Assembly: GCF_029852145.1 (NCBI RefSeq)
Contig: NC_079973.1
Coordinates: forward strand, 19,176,422 to 19,240,421
Source: Microplitis mediator
Taxonomy: Eukaryota > Arthropoda > Insecta > Hymenoptera > Braconidae
Reading direction: 5' to 3'
DNA: 64,000 nt
The position numbers and the translations under genes were made by a program. The notes under the pieces are model-generated. The model ran no database searches, was not told where the DNA came from, and saw only the letters and a program-made list of their open reading frames with translations. Below, in pieces: positions 24,101 to 34,955 of the stretch (position 1 is the stretch's first letter; the number at the start of each line of letters is the position of its first letter).

Positions 24101-25526
24101 AGAATGTGATTCTTTTCTCTACAGTCCCTTTCATTTTCGTTCGGTTGTAGAAGAAAAGTACAGTCAAAGGGTATTTTGCGGCCTCGGTCGTAAAATAGCG
24201 ATGATAAAGTAGGGTCTCCGAAAATCAGGACCTTTGCGGACACGACCCAATGTTCGAAAATCGAACTATTTGGACAAGCTTCACAAAAAAAAAAATTCAA
24301 AACAATGCTCTATTATATTTAAAAAATTGATTGTGGAATGTTAGAAAAAAATTTTTTAGAAAATTTTGGGAGTACCCTGTTAACCTCCCCCCCTCGGCCC
24401 TATATCATTATTATTATTGTTGAAGATTATTTAGAAATAAAACTTAAATACTTAGTGTCGAAGTAATTGAGAGTTTTACACAGCTGCGGTGTTGAAAATT
24501 TTAACACCAAATTATTTACATCACACCACGGACTCAAACCTTTTTACAGTGTATGAAATTAGAAGACATAAATTTTGTTTATAAATATTACTGGAACATT
24601 GATACATAAGATTCGTAGCTGCTATGTCTCCATTGCTAAGTTTTGAATTACCATTTTCCACCAGTGAGTTTTCATTTTGGTCGTTTGGTATAGGTACTAT
24701 CGTTCTCGATTTCGGATCAGTTGAACTTAAATTATAAGTATAGTGCATAATTGAACGATAGTCATATGGTAGACTCAATGTGTCAACTTTGTCGGCCGAA
24801 TATTTAGTATATTGATTGAATAGACCTGTTTTTGATTATTTTAAATATATTTATAATAACAAGAATTTTTGTTTCATATTGCTGTTTATAAAAAAATGAC
24901 ATGTACCACTTATTGATTTCATTTACCTGCTTCAACATTAAAATAATTTATTTCAATATATTTATCACGATCCGGATGATTATGTTCGTGTAAAAAACCA
25001 ATAGCGTGTCCTAATTCATGAAGAACAATTTGCTGCTTATAGCAATGATTCTGCAAACCTATAAACTTAGGTGTATTCGCACGTTTTCGTTCAACATAAC
25101 AACACCTACATTAATCGAAAGAATTTGAAAGCATAACGAAATACTTTGTTTATAAATCGAGTCATCATATAAATTTTGAACAACTTACTGGCATTGTTGT
25201 AATTTCGTAAACAATAAATAATATGGATGGTGCTCTTTATTCCTTGCAACAAATTGAACACATGTTGATTGTTCCCACTCTCTCATTACTTTTTTTAACA
25301 ATCTTCGTTGCTGTCCAGTAACAATATCATTAAATTCATAAGGAATTATACCGCTTTTCCAAAGTTTTTTTTTATCTAATACAACAACTGTTCTTCGGGT
25401 TCTGCTGAACAAGTCTTCATTACTATTAGTAGTATTAAAATTTTTATCTGTTATTACGTATGAATTAACGATAAATATTATCAATACAAATAAATGAATA
25501 TTAAAGTCGTAGGATAAAAACTTCAT
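21130..25526 (-). CDS. Secreted astacin-CUB-CUB metalloprotease A
   Basis: Zinc endopeptidase of the astacin family (M12A), about 486 residues. Exons from 5' to 3' on the minus strand: 25526-25189, 25105-24927, 24825-24592, 23199-22975, 21614-21130. All splice sites are GT-AG and all phases agree. I chose the start at 25526 (MKFLSYDF..), which aligns with the starts of genes B and C; an in-frame ATG lies at 25562. Domains: signal peptide (1-23), short propeptide ending in RTRR (42-45), then the catalytic domain. The latter has HELGHAIGFLHEH (zinc ligands His142, His146 and His152) and the Met-turn SIMHY (Met199). CUB1 follows from about residue 251 and CUB2 from about 326, both with paired cysteines. 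The architecture resembles blastula-protease-like and tolloid-related proteins but is much shorter than tolloid. Probably secreted; the substrate is unknown. The propeptide shows no FxGD aspartate-switch motif. Confidence 0.87.
22034..22484. mobile_element. Outer element with GGGCAGAAACA ends in astacin A intron 4
   Basis: The inverted ends GGGCAGAAACAATTTTG and CATGTTTCTGCCC enclose the palindromic MITE at 22061-22452. Little of the outer element remains besides its ends. Confidence 0.5.
22061..22452. mobile_element. Palindromic MITE built of CATGTTGC/CATGATTATC cassettes
   Basis: The terminal inverted repeats are over 35 bp (cacggaaaaaaattaatcg and its complement). The interior alternates roughly 20-bp cassettes such as 'catgttgcattcacgtga' and 'aacatgattatcatgtag' in both orientations, giving multiple alternative hairpins. 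The ends belong to the family of 8229-8608 and 12194-12305 but the cassette differs. Confidence 0.75.
23254..24552. mobile_element. Element with ACACTGTAAAAA ends in astacin A intron 3
   Basis: Ends ACACTGTAAAAAATTTTTGG and CCTTTTTACAGTGT, with inner 'gtgtgaaa'/'aacacc' words. It fills nearly the whole of intron 3. A second element (23412-24399) related to 14118-14817 is nested inside it. Family members also occur at 28262-28493, 29770-30245 and 51186-51515. Confidence 0.65.
23412..24399. mobile_element. Nested element related to the esterase-intron insertion
   Basis: Begins 'ggaggggagggggcaagcg' and ends 'gggagtaccctgttaacctc'. The first 100 bases match the element at 14118-14817 closely. 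The middle is not shared, so the two copies have different internal content. Confidence 0.55.
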
Positions 25527-25562
25527 ATTTATGGAACTTATCAACCAGAGAATGAAAATCAA

Positions 25563-25941
25563 TGAACTGAAATCATTTTCGTCTTATTGGAATGTCTAAA
25601 ATTAATTTATTTTTTTTATAAATCGTATTGACATCATAAATATATATAATTGTGTTTTAAGTGTTATGATTAATCTGTACGGCGATAAAGCTACATTTAA
25701 AGTAAAAGTCATCATTTTATCAATACTAATAATAGTTTTATATCATAAAATATTTTATATATTTTTTACTAAAACTTCTTGGGAAATACCGTTCAAAACA
25801 ATTTTATGAGGTTAATAATATTATTTTCATTTTTTAAAATATTTATTTTATCAATGAAATAGTTAATAGATTAATTCAACAAAAGCATAGTTTCCATGAT
25901 TTTCACTGCCTTTAATGCTTATTTTTGACAACATAATGTAA
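25563..25941. other. Upstream spacer of astacin A
   Basis: AT-rich sequence between the astacin A start and the element beginning at 25942. It should hold the promoter, but I see no distinct core element. Confidence 0.35.
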
Positions 25942-26344
25942 AGTATCCCTGGTAGAAATGATTCCGGGTACCTGACCAGGCTTCATATAATTTGCCCGAT
26001 TTGAAATAAGGGCCCGAGAAATCGCCCCGATTATTAGCCCGACTAGAATGTAATGCGTTTTGAGATGGCCCCGGTAAAAGAGCCCGGTCGGGTAAATAAT
26101 CGGGTAGACAGTTAATCACCCGATCGGGTATATGTTCTGTTGCATGATCAGGAAAGAATTCAGAAACCTGATTGGGTTTTTTGTAATTACCCTATTTGTA
26201 ATTTTAACTAAATTAAAAAAAAAAAACAATTTTTTTTTTTTTCATTTTTCGTTCAATCGTTTTCGCGATGCAGGGACTATCAGGTTTGCGGATAATTTAA
26301 TTTCTAATCGAATCGGAGAATTTTAATTCGGAGAAAAAACACTA

Positions 26345-26440
26345 AACTTAGGAACGACCGCACACACATTAGTGGGATTCGAACCCGGGACCCTACGCAC
26401 GAAAGACCGACGCTTTAACGACTTGGCTACGCAACCGACA
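26345..26440 (-). repeat. tRNA-derived (SINE-like) segment with pol III A and B boxes
   Basis: On the minus strand there is an A-box-like TAGCCAAGTCGTTAAAG and a perfect B box GGTTCGAATCC. The acceptor arms do not pair and the T-stem is imperfect, so this is not a functional tRNA. It looks like a SINE head or tRNA fossil captured inside the transposon. Confidence 0.5.
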
Positions 26441-26614
26441 GTGATAACTGAGTTCAGCTGTACTACATAATCTGTAGGTAATTTGAGGAAAATTTTTTTT
26501 GTTCTGTTAGTATAGTTTTTTACTTTATTTACTTTTTTTTTTATAATATAAGTAGATACCATATTTATAATATGTAAAAATTCTATATATTAGACCTATA
26601 TATTAGATTTATAT

Positions 26615-27063
26615 AACATTTTGCCCGATTAGTTACCCGATCGGGTGAAACGTTATAGGGGTACAAACAATTAGTCACTTCGGGCACATAAACGGGCTAG
26701 TATAATCGGGCCTATAACATTTTGCCCGATTAGTTGCCCGATCGGGTATAAAGTTATCAGGATACAGATATTTAGCCACTTCGGGCACCCAAGCGGGCTA
26801 GTGTAATCGGGCCCATAACATTTTGCCCGATTAGTTGCCCGATCGAGTAAAAAGTTATCGGGATACATATATTTAGCCACTTCGGGCACCCAAGTGGGCT
26901 AGTGTAATCGGGCCCATAATATTTTGCCCAATTAGTTGCCCGATCGGGTATAAAGTTATCAGGATACAGATATTTAGCCACTTCGGGCACCCAAGCGGGC
27001 TAGTGTAATGGGGCCCATAACATTTTGCCCGATTAGTTGCCCGAGCGGGTTAATGGTTTTCGG
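26615..27063. repeat. 101-bp tandem repeat, about 4.4 copies
   Basis: Units begin with AACATTTTGCCCGATTAGTT at 26615, 26716, 26817, 26918 and 27019, an exact 101-bp period. Each unit carries the palindrome CCCGATCGGG (or a one-base variant), 'gccacttcgggcacc' and 'gggctagtgtaatcgggcc'. Divergence between units is low except in the first and last. Confidence 0.88.
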
Positions 27064-27288
27064 GATATATATTTTTAAACTTAACAGGCTCCCGACAGGG
27101 TATAAGGAATGAGGCTAACAAAATTCTCCCTGACTAGTTACCTAACTGGGTTTTCGATAGTTCGGGCAACGAAATCGTCCCTTGTCTGGCACCTTCTCGG
27201 GTATATGTAATCGGGCCTTACTTTTACTCCCCGATCGGGTGCTGGTCGACAATCGGGCGGTTGTCGGGCACTTTCTACCAGGGATACT

Positions 27289-27636
27289 ACACGCTGAAAA
27301 GAAAGTGGTAGTACCTCCCATCTTGACGAAGTAACTATTTCCATCTTTACATTTTATAGATTCTCATTCTTTCATGATAACTTTTCCTATGAGAGATGGT
27401 AAGCATTATTATCCGAGATGATAATCATTACTATCTCAGAAGGTAAAATTTACTAATTTTTTCAAATACAAAAAATATTACTATCCACACGGTAACCAAT
27501 ACTATCGGCAATAGTAAATATTACTATACAAGAAAAGAATGGTTAACATGAGAACATGATAATGGTTATCACATACAATATGGTAATCATTTCCTTTTGC
27601 AAGATGGTAATAGTTAGCATTTTTTTCCAGCGTGTA
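27289..27636. mobile_element. MITE with ACACGCTGAAAA ends, copy 2
   Basis: Starts ACACGCTGAAAAGAAAG and ends TTTTTTCCAGCGTGT. Homologous to 16359-16705. It abuts the right end of the 1.35-kb element with no spacer, so it probably inserted at that boundary or shares a target. Confidence 0.7.
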
Positions 27637-27704
27637 TTATCAATCACCGAGCTTAGTACTTTCATTAGATGTCAATCAGCTATGGAATTCAATAAACTAT
27701 TACA

Positions 27705-30700
27705 TTAATCAATGATTGGTCTCGCAGTCAATTTAGCTGAGAAACCACCTTTTTCTATCAGACCATTGCTATAAAATACCATATACATTTTGTTTTCTGT
27801 TGAATTAACTTTCCAAGTATTCCTTATACCACAATAAAATCCAATTATAGGTGTCCGATAACCAATATTGTCTCTAATTTTAACATAATCATTCTCACAG
27901 TTTTCACTATATTCAATTTCAAAAAAATCGAATTCTATTACTACCTGATGATTTTCAGGGGCAATGAAATGCCAATAGCATTCCATATAAGGCTTATAGC
28001 ATTCAGGATAGTTCGGTGATTCTAAATTATAAGAAGTATCATTTCTGATATCAATAGTCTTATGACAAATAATTTCGTATTCGACTTTGAAAGTACTGGT
28101 AATATTTTGATTACTCATTTTTACATAAGTAATTAGTAAAAAATTATCAATCATAATCGTGACATCCACGATATTTCCGCAGTAACGACCTAACAAAAAT
28201 GATAATTTAAAAAATGAAAGATTAATAATAATCAACATTGGATTTATCCGTATTTAGTTATACACTGTAAACAAGAAACGGGTTAGTTTAGGCGGTGCAG
28301 GTGTTAAAATTTTCGGTGTTAAATTATTCATTAAATTTTTTTTTGTTATGCAATACATTTGGTTTTTCTAATTTATATACGTGGAATTTTTTTTTACACC
28401 GATTTAACACCGCCTACACTGGTATTATTCCATTTTCACAACGCGAGATGTTAAATTGAGTGCATTTTTAACACCGCTCTTTTTTACAGTGTGTATATAT
28501 ATAAATGAATATCGTATACAATATTAGTACCCAAAATAGGACTATTTGGCGAATTTCCGTTACGAATTTCCAGATAATCGAATAAACAATTGTAAGTCGG
28601 AAAAATCTTCAATGATATGATTTTGAGTTTTATGCTTTCACCTTCAGCTGCTCTAATTCTCCATTCACACCTTTCGACATCATTTAGTGTAACGTTATTG
28701 TTATTAATTGGTTGTTCAAATGTACCACGAGGTTCATATAATGTTTTTCCACATTCTGCATTAACAAATTAATTTTTATTTTATCAACATACAGTTTAAT
28801 TAAACTGATATAAGAGTTGAATAACATCAAATAATATTACTAGAGCATTGGTATAGAAGATTCGTAGCTGCTATATCACCATTGCTTGGTTTACTTTTTT
28901 CTTCTATCAAATCTGAAGGACCATTCTGACTTTCTGGTATTCGTGTTATTGTAGGCGGTAATTTTCCATCGGTAAGTATAGTTGAATGGTAGTGCATTAC
29001 AGATTCATAATCGTATGGCAACCTTAATGTGTCAACTTGGTCATGTGTATACTTTTTAAAGTCCCCGAAGTCATCTATATTACAATTATTTAGAAAAATA
29101 ATACTCATTTTCTTAACTATATATTATCTATGTAAATTTTTTTCCAGATTAGGCATTTTATTTACCTTTAGGAATATTAGGATAATTTATTTGAATATAT
29201 TTATCACGATCTGGATGATTGTGTTCATGATGAAAACCAATCGCATGCCCCAATTCATGAACAACAATGTGCTGTACAAAACAACGATCACCTAAACTTA
29301 TCTGATGTCCTGTATAAAATAATTCTTGTTCTACATAACAGCATCTGATAGTATTTTTTTTAAAAATAAATTTGTATAAATTAATAATCAATATATATTA
29401 TAGTGATCCAAAAAATAAATAGTATTTTACACACCTAGGGAAGTAAAGTAAGAAATGTCTCAGATCACATGTAATTGTTGGCCGAGGCGAAGCCGAGGTC
29501 AACAAACATGTGATCTGAGGCTTTCTTATTTACTTCCCGAGGAGTGTATACTATTTTTCTCCTCGACGGAGGCGGAAAGCGGCAACTTCGTTTTGCACAG
29601 CGGGACGAAAGTTGACGCTTTCCGCCCGGAGGTGAGAAAAAATTTTTTTTTTCTCGGAAACAGGTTTAAAAGTTGCATTTAGATAAAAAAAGGCGCCTGT
29701 GAAAATTAGAGCTCTTAATATTAACTATTAACATGAAGAGGTTCCTCATCGCACTTTTCTATTTTCCATACACTGTGAAAAATCACCGGGGTAAGTCCAA
29801 GCGGTGTAGGTGTCAAAATCGGCGGTGTTAAATTTCAACACCGAAAGCGGTGTGAAAATAACGCCGCCACCGGTGTAAATATTCTGTACCGGTGTGAAAA
29901 AAAATTCTTCGGTGTTAAAATAACGCCGCCGCCGGTGTAGATATTCTTTACCGGTGTTAAAATATTTTACTTTGTGAGTATCTCTACTAACTCGATCACT
30001 ATACTTGTTAATAAATGATATTATTTATTAATTTTCATAAAGAACTGACATTTTTTGTGTTTTATAATCTTTAAAGTTAAGACTCCAAGCGGACGCAGTT
30101 TACCCAGCTTTTACACCGGTGACCCCGCTTTAATACCGGTATTTTTAACACCGGTGAATTACTCATTCTACACCGGTGTAATTTCATTTTTACACCCGGC
30201 GGAGTTAAAATGAGTCCATTTTTAACACCGCTCTCTTTACAGTGTAAGAATAACATGAAAAATATTTTTTTTCATCTTCTGATCCTTATTAGTAGCTACC
30301 GATGCGTCATAGGAATAATTGGCAGGCATATTTTTGTAGGTAATTGAATGCTCTACAAAAAAAGTTTCTTATCATTTTTTGATAAATCTATTTGTTCGAA
30401 AGTTATTTGAGGTTAAAGTTAAATATATATAATAAATTTTGAGATCTTTTTACTTTTCCGACGAAACTATCAGACCTATTACAAAATATCATAGGACCTT
30501 TTTTGTGGACAATTTTATGCCCTAGAAGTTGTTTTCAATAAAGTTATTTTCATATAAGTTATTTTCATTTTAATGTCATATATATGACATTAAAATGAAA
30601 ACCCGAGTCAAAATTAAAAAGGTGATTTGAGCCTCCAAATCCTACATGAGGGTAAGTAGGTTCAAATCATCTTTTTAGAATATGAAGATCCATGCATTAA

Positions 30701-33700
30701 AAAGGTAATTTGGACCTAAACGTGGTAACTTTGTCCGCTTTTACCAAGCTTAGGTTCAAATCATCTTTTTAAAAAGGTAAAATAAGCCTCCAGAGCCTAA
30801 ATTTATAGATCGAGAAAGACTCTCATCGGATCGCGTACAATTGGTAAAGAAACAGAAGGGAAAAGGGGGCCAATAATTAGAAATGGCTGCCATGATCGAA
30901 AAAAATTTGAAATTGAAAAATTCCAAAAATAATTTCTTAGCAATAAATGTTTTGTTGTGAGTTAAAAAATAACAAAATTTAAAATATTAATGATAATAGC
31001 TAAACTTATACGAGTAGGCGTCCGAATAGAGTAGTACTATGTCATTCGAAATTCGAATTGAATAATTAGAGCCTTTGACTTATGAGTATATGATTAATTA
31101 ATTATTTTATGTGAACAATAAATACAAAACGAAGTATTGGAAAACGATAACTGCCGAAGAATTTGAAAAAAAACTGCTGAAAACTAATCTGCTGCCGCCG
31201 TGATTCGAAACCACGACCTTACGAATATGAAGCACAACCACTGCCGCACTGCTACTCGGACGCTCACGATCAGTTGGAAATATCTTTATGTATAACAATA
31301 ATATCATGCTAAAGAATTGAGCTCATTCGAAGTTACAGATTAAAAGTATAGTAGGCCATGAAGGGTTAAAATACCATTTTAAAAAGGTGATTAAGTCCTC
31401 CATGCGCTTCGTTTAGGACATCGAGGACTTAAATAACATTTTAAAATAAATGGTAGGCCATGGAGGGTTCAAATACCATTTTAAAAAGGTGATTTACTCC
31501 TTCATACGCTACTTTTAGGACATCGAGGACTTAAATAACATATTACATTCAGCGGCAAGTGCAACATCAAAATAACTGAGGCTTTGAAGGCTCAAATTAC
31601 TGTTTTAATTTTGACTCGGAATGCTTATAAAAAAAATAGTCTTCTGATCGATTTTAAGAATTACCTATGAAAATGGTCTTTAGAGTCGGTTTAATAGAGC
31701 TCATATAAAGAATGTTACAGAGCTGAGCTCTAAACTTGAGAAAAATTTAATTATTTAGAAAAAATTTTGTAGTCTAATATTATTTTGAAGGATTATAAAC
31801 CTAAAGAACATAAATACAAGAAACCTTAATTATCAATTTCAATTACAATAGAATTTTGTAGAATTAAAGAAAACATGAAAAAATTTTCCTTTTCCCATCC
31901 TAAAAAATCGACTTTTTCCCCTACGTTTCAATCTCCATAACTTTTTTTCTATGACGCATGAAACCTTTCTTCTAGAGAATTTAATTTCCTACAAAATTGC
32001 TGAATTCAAAAATCGGAAAAGAATTTTATTGACATAGTTATTTACAAAATAGAAAAAACGAATTTTTTTTTAATGTATTTTAAGTGGGAAAGAGGAACCC
32101 CGTGCGCCAGCTCAATTTTTGAGACATAGAGCTTAAATTTTAGTAGAATTTTTTTTTTCATTAAAGTAACTTTTGAGATGTATTTAATTAAAATATAAAA
32201 TAAATTTTTTTTTCCGACACAGTCTAATATATATGGGGCATTCCATACCAAATCGACCACTTTTTGAGGTCACCCCCTCCGATATTTTTGAAAAATTTAT
32301 ATATTTTGGAGGCTGATAAAAAACGCTCTCATGAATTTTTTCAAATTTTTTTGACTACTCGTTTCCAAGATACTGATTTTTTTCAAAATACGAGGTTTTT
32401 TTTTTGAAACGGTTATAACTTTGCGAAAAATATACCAATCGGATCTTGGTTTTTTTTCCAAAATCTTCATTTTTGAATGTTCTTTCAAGAAAAAAATACG
32501 CTTTTATTCTTAATCAATTCCTTCATGGTTTATTTTAAGTTTTAAACAAACAAAACGTTTTTTCGAAATGTATGTCCCCTTCGATATTTATGAAAAAATT
32601 CTCAAAAAAACTTGGATGAATTTAGAAAATTTTGAGACCAATCCGATCGTGGTCAAACAATTCGTTCTATTTTTTTTCTTAATTCGAAAACATTTTTTTT
32701 TCTTAAATATTATTTTTCGACTTAATTTGATCAATAAACATTCTCAGATCGGTCTATTTAGCTGCTATGATTTTTTTTTAAATATTGTGTCGGTTGGAGT
32801 ATACTATTTTTTGAAGTTTTTCTACTCACTCAGTAAATGAATTTTAAAAATCAACTAAGAACTACTTATGAGTACCCCTATCACCCAATGAAGTTTGATA
32901 GAACAGCAACTACAAAAGGAACTCAAAAACTTCATTGTGTGATACCAAATGACGATGGAAGTTTACTTGTAAAACAATACTCAAATTCAACTGAATTTAA
33001 AATTCAAAAATTGTTTAAGCGTAATAAAAAAATAAACATCGTTTATTACTTTGGGGTTTTAATGCGGATCAATTTCATTTACTATCTTTTCCTTGGTTTT
33101 TTTTTTCTTATTGACTATCGGCCACGTGCCACCTCTCCTAGGCTATAAAGATAACTCATAAGTAGTTCTTAGATGATTTTTAAAATTCATTTACTGAATG
33201 AATAGAAAAACTTCAAAAAATAGTATACTCCAACCGGCACAGTATTTAAAAAAAAATCATAGCAGCTAAATAGACCGATCTGAGAATGTTTATTGGTCAA
33301 ATTAAGTCGAAAAATAATATTTAAAAAAAAAAAATGTTTTCGAATTAAGAAAAAAAATAGAACGAATTGTTTGACCACGATCGGATCGGTCTCAAAATTT
33401 TCTAAATTCATCCAAGTTTTTTTGAGAATTTTTTCATAAAAATCGAAGGGGGCATACATTTCGAAAAAACGTTTTTTTTGTTTAAAACTTAAAATAAACC
33501 ATGAAGGAATTGATTAAGAATAAAAGCGTATTTTTTTCTTGAAATAACATTCAAAAATGAAGATTTTGAAAAAAAAAAAACGATCCGATTGGTATATTTT
33601 TCGCAAAGTTATAACCGTTTCAAAAAAAAAACCTCGTATTTTGAAAAAAATCAGTATCTTGGAAACGAGTAGTCAAAAAAATTTGAAAAAATTCATGAGA

Positions 33701-34174
33701 GCGTTTTTTATCAGCCTCCAAAACATATAAATTTTTAAAAAATATCGGAGGGGGTGACCTCACAAAGTGGTCGATTTGGTATGGAATGCCCCATATATAT
33801 TAAATTACTTACTCGCACAATGCCAGCTTCGTAAAATTTAAATAATTTGAAGGATGGATTTTTTCATTTCTTTCGACAAACTGAATACATGTTGATTTTT
33901 CCCACTCTCTCATCGCTTTTTTAATAAATCTTCGTTGTTGTCCAGTAATCACGTCATCGAAATGATAAGGAATAATACCATCTTTCCAAAGCTTAGTTTT
34001 ATCTAATACAACAACTGTTCTTCGTGTTCTAGCGAACAATTCATAATTTTTCTTCAAATCTGTTACCTCACTTTTATTACGGTTAATTTGTTCATCAGGT
34101 ATCAAATACGAATTTACGGTGATTATTAGTATAATAAATAAGAGTGCTGCAACAAGATGAGCCGTCAATTTCAT
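27705..34174 (-). CDS. Secreted astacin-CUB-CUB metalloprotease B
   Basis: Second member of the cluster, about 494 residues. Exons from 5' to 3' on the minus strand: 34174-33813, 29344-29166, 29074-28841, 28755-28531, 28189-27705. Exons 2 to 5 have the same lengths as in gene A (179, 234, 225, 485) and the same phases, which supports the model. Features: signal peptide (MKLTAHLVAALLFIILIITV), RTRR at 49-52, HELGHAIGFHHEH with zinc ligands His150, His154 and His160, and Met-turn SVMHY. Both CUB domains are intact. It is the most divergent of the three in the catalytic exons (CFVQHIVV before the zinc motif; HSTILTDGKLP after the Met-turn). Intron 1 is 4.5 kb because of repeat insertions; one foldback element ends only 10 nt from the exon 1 donor. 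Expected to be secreted and active; substrate unknown. Confidence 0.85.
28262..28493. mobile_element. MITE, ACACTGTAAA family, in astacin B intron 4
   Basis: Ends ACACTGTAAACAAG and CTTTTTTACAGTGT, with 'ggcggtg', 'caccgcc' and 'ttaacacc' words in opposing orientation. Related to 29770-30245. Confidence 0.65.
29430..29549. mobile_element. Short foldback element with GATCACATGT arms
   Basis: The arms 'cagatcacatgt' and 'acatgtgatctga' are flanked by 'gggaagtaaagtaagaaa' and 'tttcttatttacttccc', giving a near-complete palindrome of about 120 bp in astacin B intron 1. A second inverted pair, 'ggcggaaagcgg' and 'gctttccgcc', follows at 29570-29625. Confidence 0.6.
29770..30245. mobile_element. 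MITE, ACACTGTAAA family, with reiterated CACCGGTG words
   Basis: Ends ACACTGTGAAAAATCACC and GCTCTCTTTACAGTGT. CACCGGTG-type words recur about every 20-50 bp. In astacin B intron 1. Confidence 0.65.
30603..31619. mobile_element. 1-kb element with CCGAGTCAAAATTAAAA ends
   Basis: Inverted ends of about 38 bp: CCGAGTCAAAATTAAAAAGG at the left and the complement of TTTTAATTTTGACTCGG at the right. Inside are a roughly 102-bp tandem duplication at 31349-31555 ('taggccatg.agggtt..' to 'aggacatcgaggacttaaat') and a tRNA-like insertion at 31185-31270. No ORF. Confidence 0.6.
31185..31270 (-). repeat. tRNA-like (SINE-like) segment
   Basis: On the minus strand there is an A-box-like TAGCAGTGCGGCAGTGG and a B-box-like GGTTTCGAATCA with one extra T. 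The T-stem pairs four of five. The imperfect B box and absent acceptor pairing argue against a functional tRNA. Confidence 0.4.
32225..33802. mobile_element. Foldback element with two 649-bp inverted arms
   Basis: Left arm 32225-32873 and right arm 33154-33802 are near-perfect inverse copies: outermost taatatatatggggcattcc, innermost actacttatgagt. The spacer is about 280 bp. Both arms contain the same open frame in mirror image, so that ORF is a product of arm duplication. The spacer has an open frame (containing KFDRTATTKGTQKLHC) that I do not recognise. The element lies in astacin B intron 1 directly beside the exon 1 donor. Confidence 0.85.
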
Positions 34175-34836
34175 ATTTTATGAAATGATGTAACTAATGT
34201 TATTTAGTTGTTAGTTCTATGCTGGGAAAGTTACAAAAACAAGATGTGTCAATATTCAATTCAATCCGTAAGACAACAACGAAATCTTTTCCCTGTATTT
34301 GAGATTTTCGTGCGCACAATATATTTAGTTACTAATCACTGTGTATACGGCTTTTAATTGAAACACTCACAAAAATAAACAATATTAAACGATCTATTAC
34401 CGATAAAAGTCTTCAGAGCTTATCAGTTTTAGTAGTAATTAAACTTAGTATCAATATTGCTTTGTTACTTTTATCGATACAATAATTTTTTTTAATAGAT
34501 CCCACAAATAAAAAATACTACTGCCGTTTTATTTTACATATCATTAACTCGACATGTTTAACAATGAACAAAATCAGAATAAATTTATACGTAGGAAAGT
34601 TGATCAATAATTTTTTAATTCATAAAATAAACTCAGTCATCAAATTTTATTACGTTAAGAATAAAAATAAGTATGTTATCATTCATTTAATAGGTTCCAA
34701 AAATATACGAATGTAAAGCAAGATGGACTACTCGATTAAACTTAAAAAGAATTAAATTCTAAGGAGAAGATAGGATCACTACTCAGAAATTTTTAGTGAA
34801 ATAATTTTTAATGTTCATTTGTAATGGATGATTGAT
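34175..34836. other. Spacer between astacin B and the truncated exon copy
   Basis: Upstream region of astacin B; AT-rich, no ORF. From about 34540 onward it is a duplicate of 36180-36480, the downstream flank of astacin C. Confidence 0.5.
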
Positions 34837-34955
34837 TTAAATTAGTACAGCAATTAAAGTCGCTGAGAACCCAGCTGCCGCAATCAGCGAGTCGCTAAAA
34901 AATGAAGCAGATAATTTGTTTCTTGTCGAAATCACTTTCAAATTATCATTTTTAC
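34837..34955 (-). pseudogene. Truncated copy of the last astacin exon (CUB2 C-terminus)
   Basis: On the minus strand this encodes KNDNLKVISTRNKLSASFF.. to ..ATLIAVLI and a stop, almost identical to the end of gene C (36483-36601). The upstream part of CUB2 is missing: the homology ends exactly where a MITE starts at 34956 and does not resume after it at 35819. The downstream flank (34540-34836) also matches the gene C flank, so this is a truncated segmental duplication rather than a processed copy. Confidence 0.85.

Larger units (their letters stand above)
25942..27288. mobile_element. 1.35-kb non-autonomous transposon containing a 101-bp tandem array
   Basis: Perfect 17-bp terminal inverted repeats: AGTATCCCTGGTAGAAA at the left and its complement at the right. 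The interior is rich in CCCGATCGGGT palindromes and GCCCGATT words. It contains a tRNA-like segment (26345-26440) and the 101-bp repeat array (26615-27063). No transposase ORF. Confidence 0.75.

Noticed and set aside
26345..26440. Functional tRNA gene
   Set aside because: Boxes A and B are good, but acceptor and T stems do not pair properly; the same applies to 31185-31270 and 35283-35362.
26671..26990. Two similar 72-residue frames on the minus strand
   Set aside because: They are readings of the same 101-bp tandem repeat, offset by one unit, so their similarity reflects the repeat and not a protein family.
26615..27063. CRISPR-like regularly spaced repeat
   Set aside because: The 101-bp units are contiguous with no variable spacers, inside a eukaryotic transposon-like element.
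32568..33459. Mirror-image 90-residue frames in the foldback arms
   Set aside because: They are the same sequence in two arms, strongly biased to Phe, Lys and Leu as expected from AT-rich DNA. No recognisable domain.
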